64,000 nucleotides of DNA from NCBI RefSeq assembly GCF_000620465.1, contig NZ_JIBE01000003.1:930001-994000 (forward strand), written 5' to 3'. The DNA comes from Ralstonia sp. UNC404CL21Col. GTDB lineage: Bacteria; Pseudomonadota; Gammaproteobacteria; Burkholderiales; Burkholderiaceae. Every line of letters begins with the position of its first letter. Position 1 is the stretch's first letter. The position numbers and the translations under genes are program-made. The notes beneath the pieces were generated by a model. That model had not been told where the DNA came from. It did no database searches and worked only from the letters and a program-made list of their open reading frames with translations. This document shows, piece by piece, positions 63,969 through 64,000 of the stretch.

Positions 63969-64000
63969 GAAAACGTCTCGTCGAGTCAGAAAAACGGTGT

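Noticed and set aside
1-64000. Prophage, insertion sequence, integron, toxin-antitoxin, defence island or CRISPR array
   Set aside because: No transposase, integrase, phage structural, Cas or restriction gene and no regularly spaced repeat array were seen; nearly every gene is core metabolism or information processing.
1-64000. tRNA or rRNA genes
   Set aside because: No cloverleaf with the GGTTCGAATCC-type T-arm and CCA end was found in the gaps; the only stable RNA gene recognised with confidence is rnpB.

Overview
The window is a stretch of core chromosome from a GC-rich betaproteobacterium, almost certainly Ralstonia or a close Burkholderiaceae relative. This rests on gene order and protein types rather than a database match: lptD next to the amgK/murU genes, pepP-ubiH, dusB-fis-purH-ruvCAB, rplM-rpsI-(coiled-coil gene)-bactofilin-erpA, and fmdB-DUF502-aspS-nudB. 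I see no phage, insertion sequence, integron, CRISPR array, tRNA or rRNA, and no obviously broken gene. The only truncated gene is lptD, cut by the left edge.

Layout. 1-4.9 kb: lptD (minus) faces a translationally coupled operon amgK-azlC-azlD-murU, in which two cell-wall-recycling enzymes flank an amino-acid exporter pair. 4.9-6.9 kb: an MHYT-GGDEF-EAL cyclic-di-GMP protein. 7.2-18.6 kb, all plus: pepP-ubiH-FAD oxidoreductase, dusB-fis, purH, ruvC, a lipoprotein phosphodiesterase, ruvA, ruvB and a queuosine-precursor transporter. 18.6-25.3 kb, mostly minus: histidine phosphatase, dtd, tyrS (anmK divergent), erpA, bactofilin, a membrane-anchored coiled-coil protein, rpsI and rplM. 25.3-26.8 kb is rich in RNA: a structured rplM leader, a strong candidate small RNA with its own promoter and terminator, an osmC-family gene, and rnpB. 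26.8-31 kb: DUF3025, pyrC, glycerate kinase and a class II amidotransferase. 31-37.1 kb is a glutamate module: gltIJKL uptake, gdhA and a LysR regulator. 37.1-39.5 kb: an ATM1-type ABC exporter and an acyl-CoA thioesterase. 39.6-50 kb is lipid catabolism: enoyl-CoA hydratase, DegV, thiolase, a FadN-type bifunctional enzyme, acyl-CoA dehydrogenase, a TetR regulator with a visible operator, and a CoA-transferase. 50-56.6 kb: clsB with its nuclease-family partner, nudB, an unrecognised membrane coiled-coil protein, aspS, a DUF502 membrane protein and an FmdB zinc ribbon. 56.9-64 kb: a sodium/solute symporter, a TPMT-type methyltransferase, then the ubiquinone genes ubiB, ubiJ and ubiE with a Tim44-domain gene between them, and DUF971.

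How the genes work together. AnmK, AmgK and MurU together suggest a Pseudomonas-type peptidoglycan recycling route that returns anhydro-MurNAc to UDP-MurNAc. UbiH, UbiB, UbiJ and UbiE make ubiquinone. LysR-gdhA-gltIJKL couples uptake of glutamate to its deamination. TetR-fadE-fadN-fadA resembles the Bacillus fadNAE arrangement, with a TetR regulator as in Bacillus.

Most genes are housekeeping. The least explained signals are in noncoding DNA. The best is a candidate small RNA near 25.6 kb that presents 16S-like anti-Shine-Dalgarno sequence in a loop. Others are a 123-bp structured element bounded by 9-bp inverted repeats at 45.3 kb, phased 10-bp repeats ahead of a CoA-transferase, and several palindromes that look like operators. 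Promoter and structure calls were read by eye and have not been tested.
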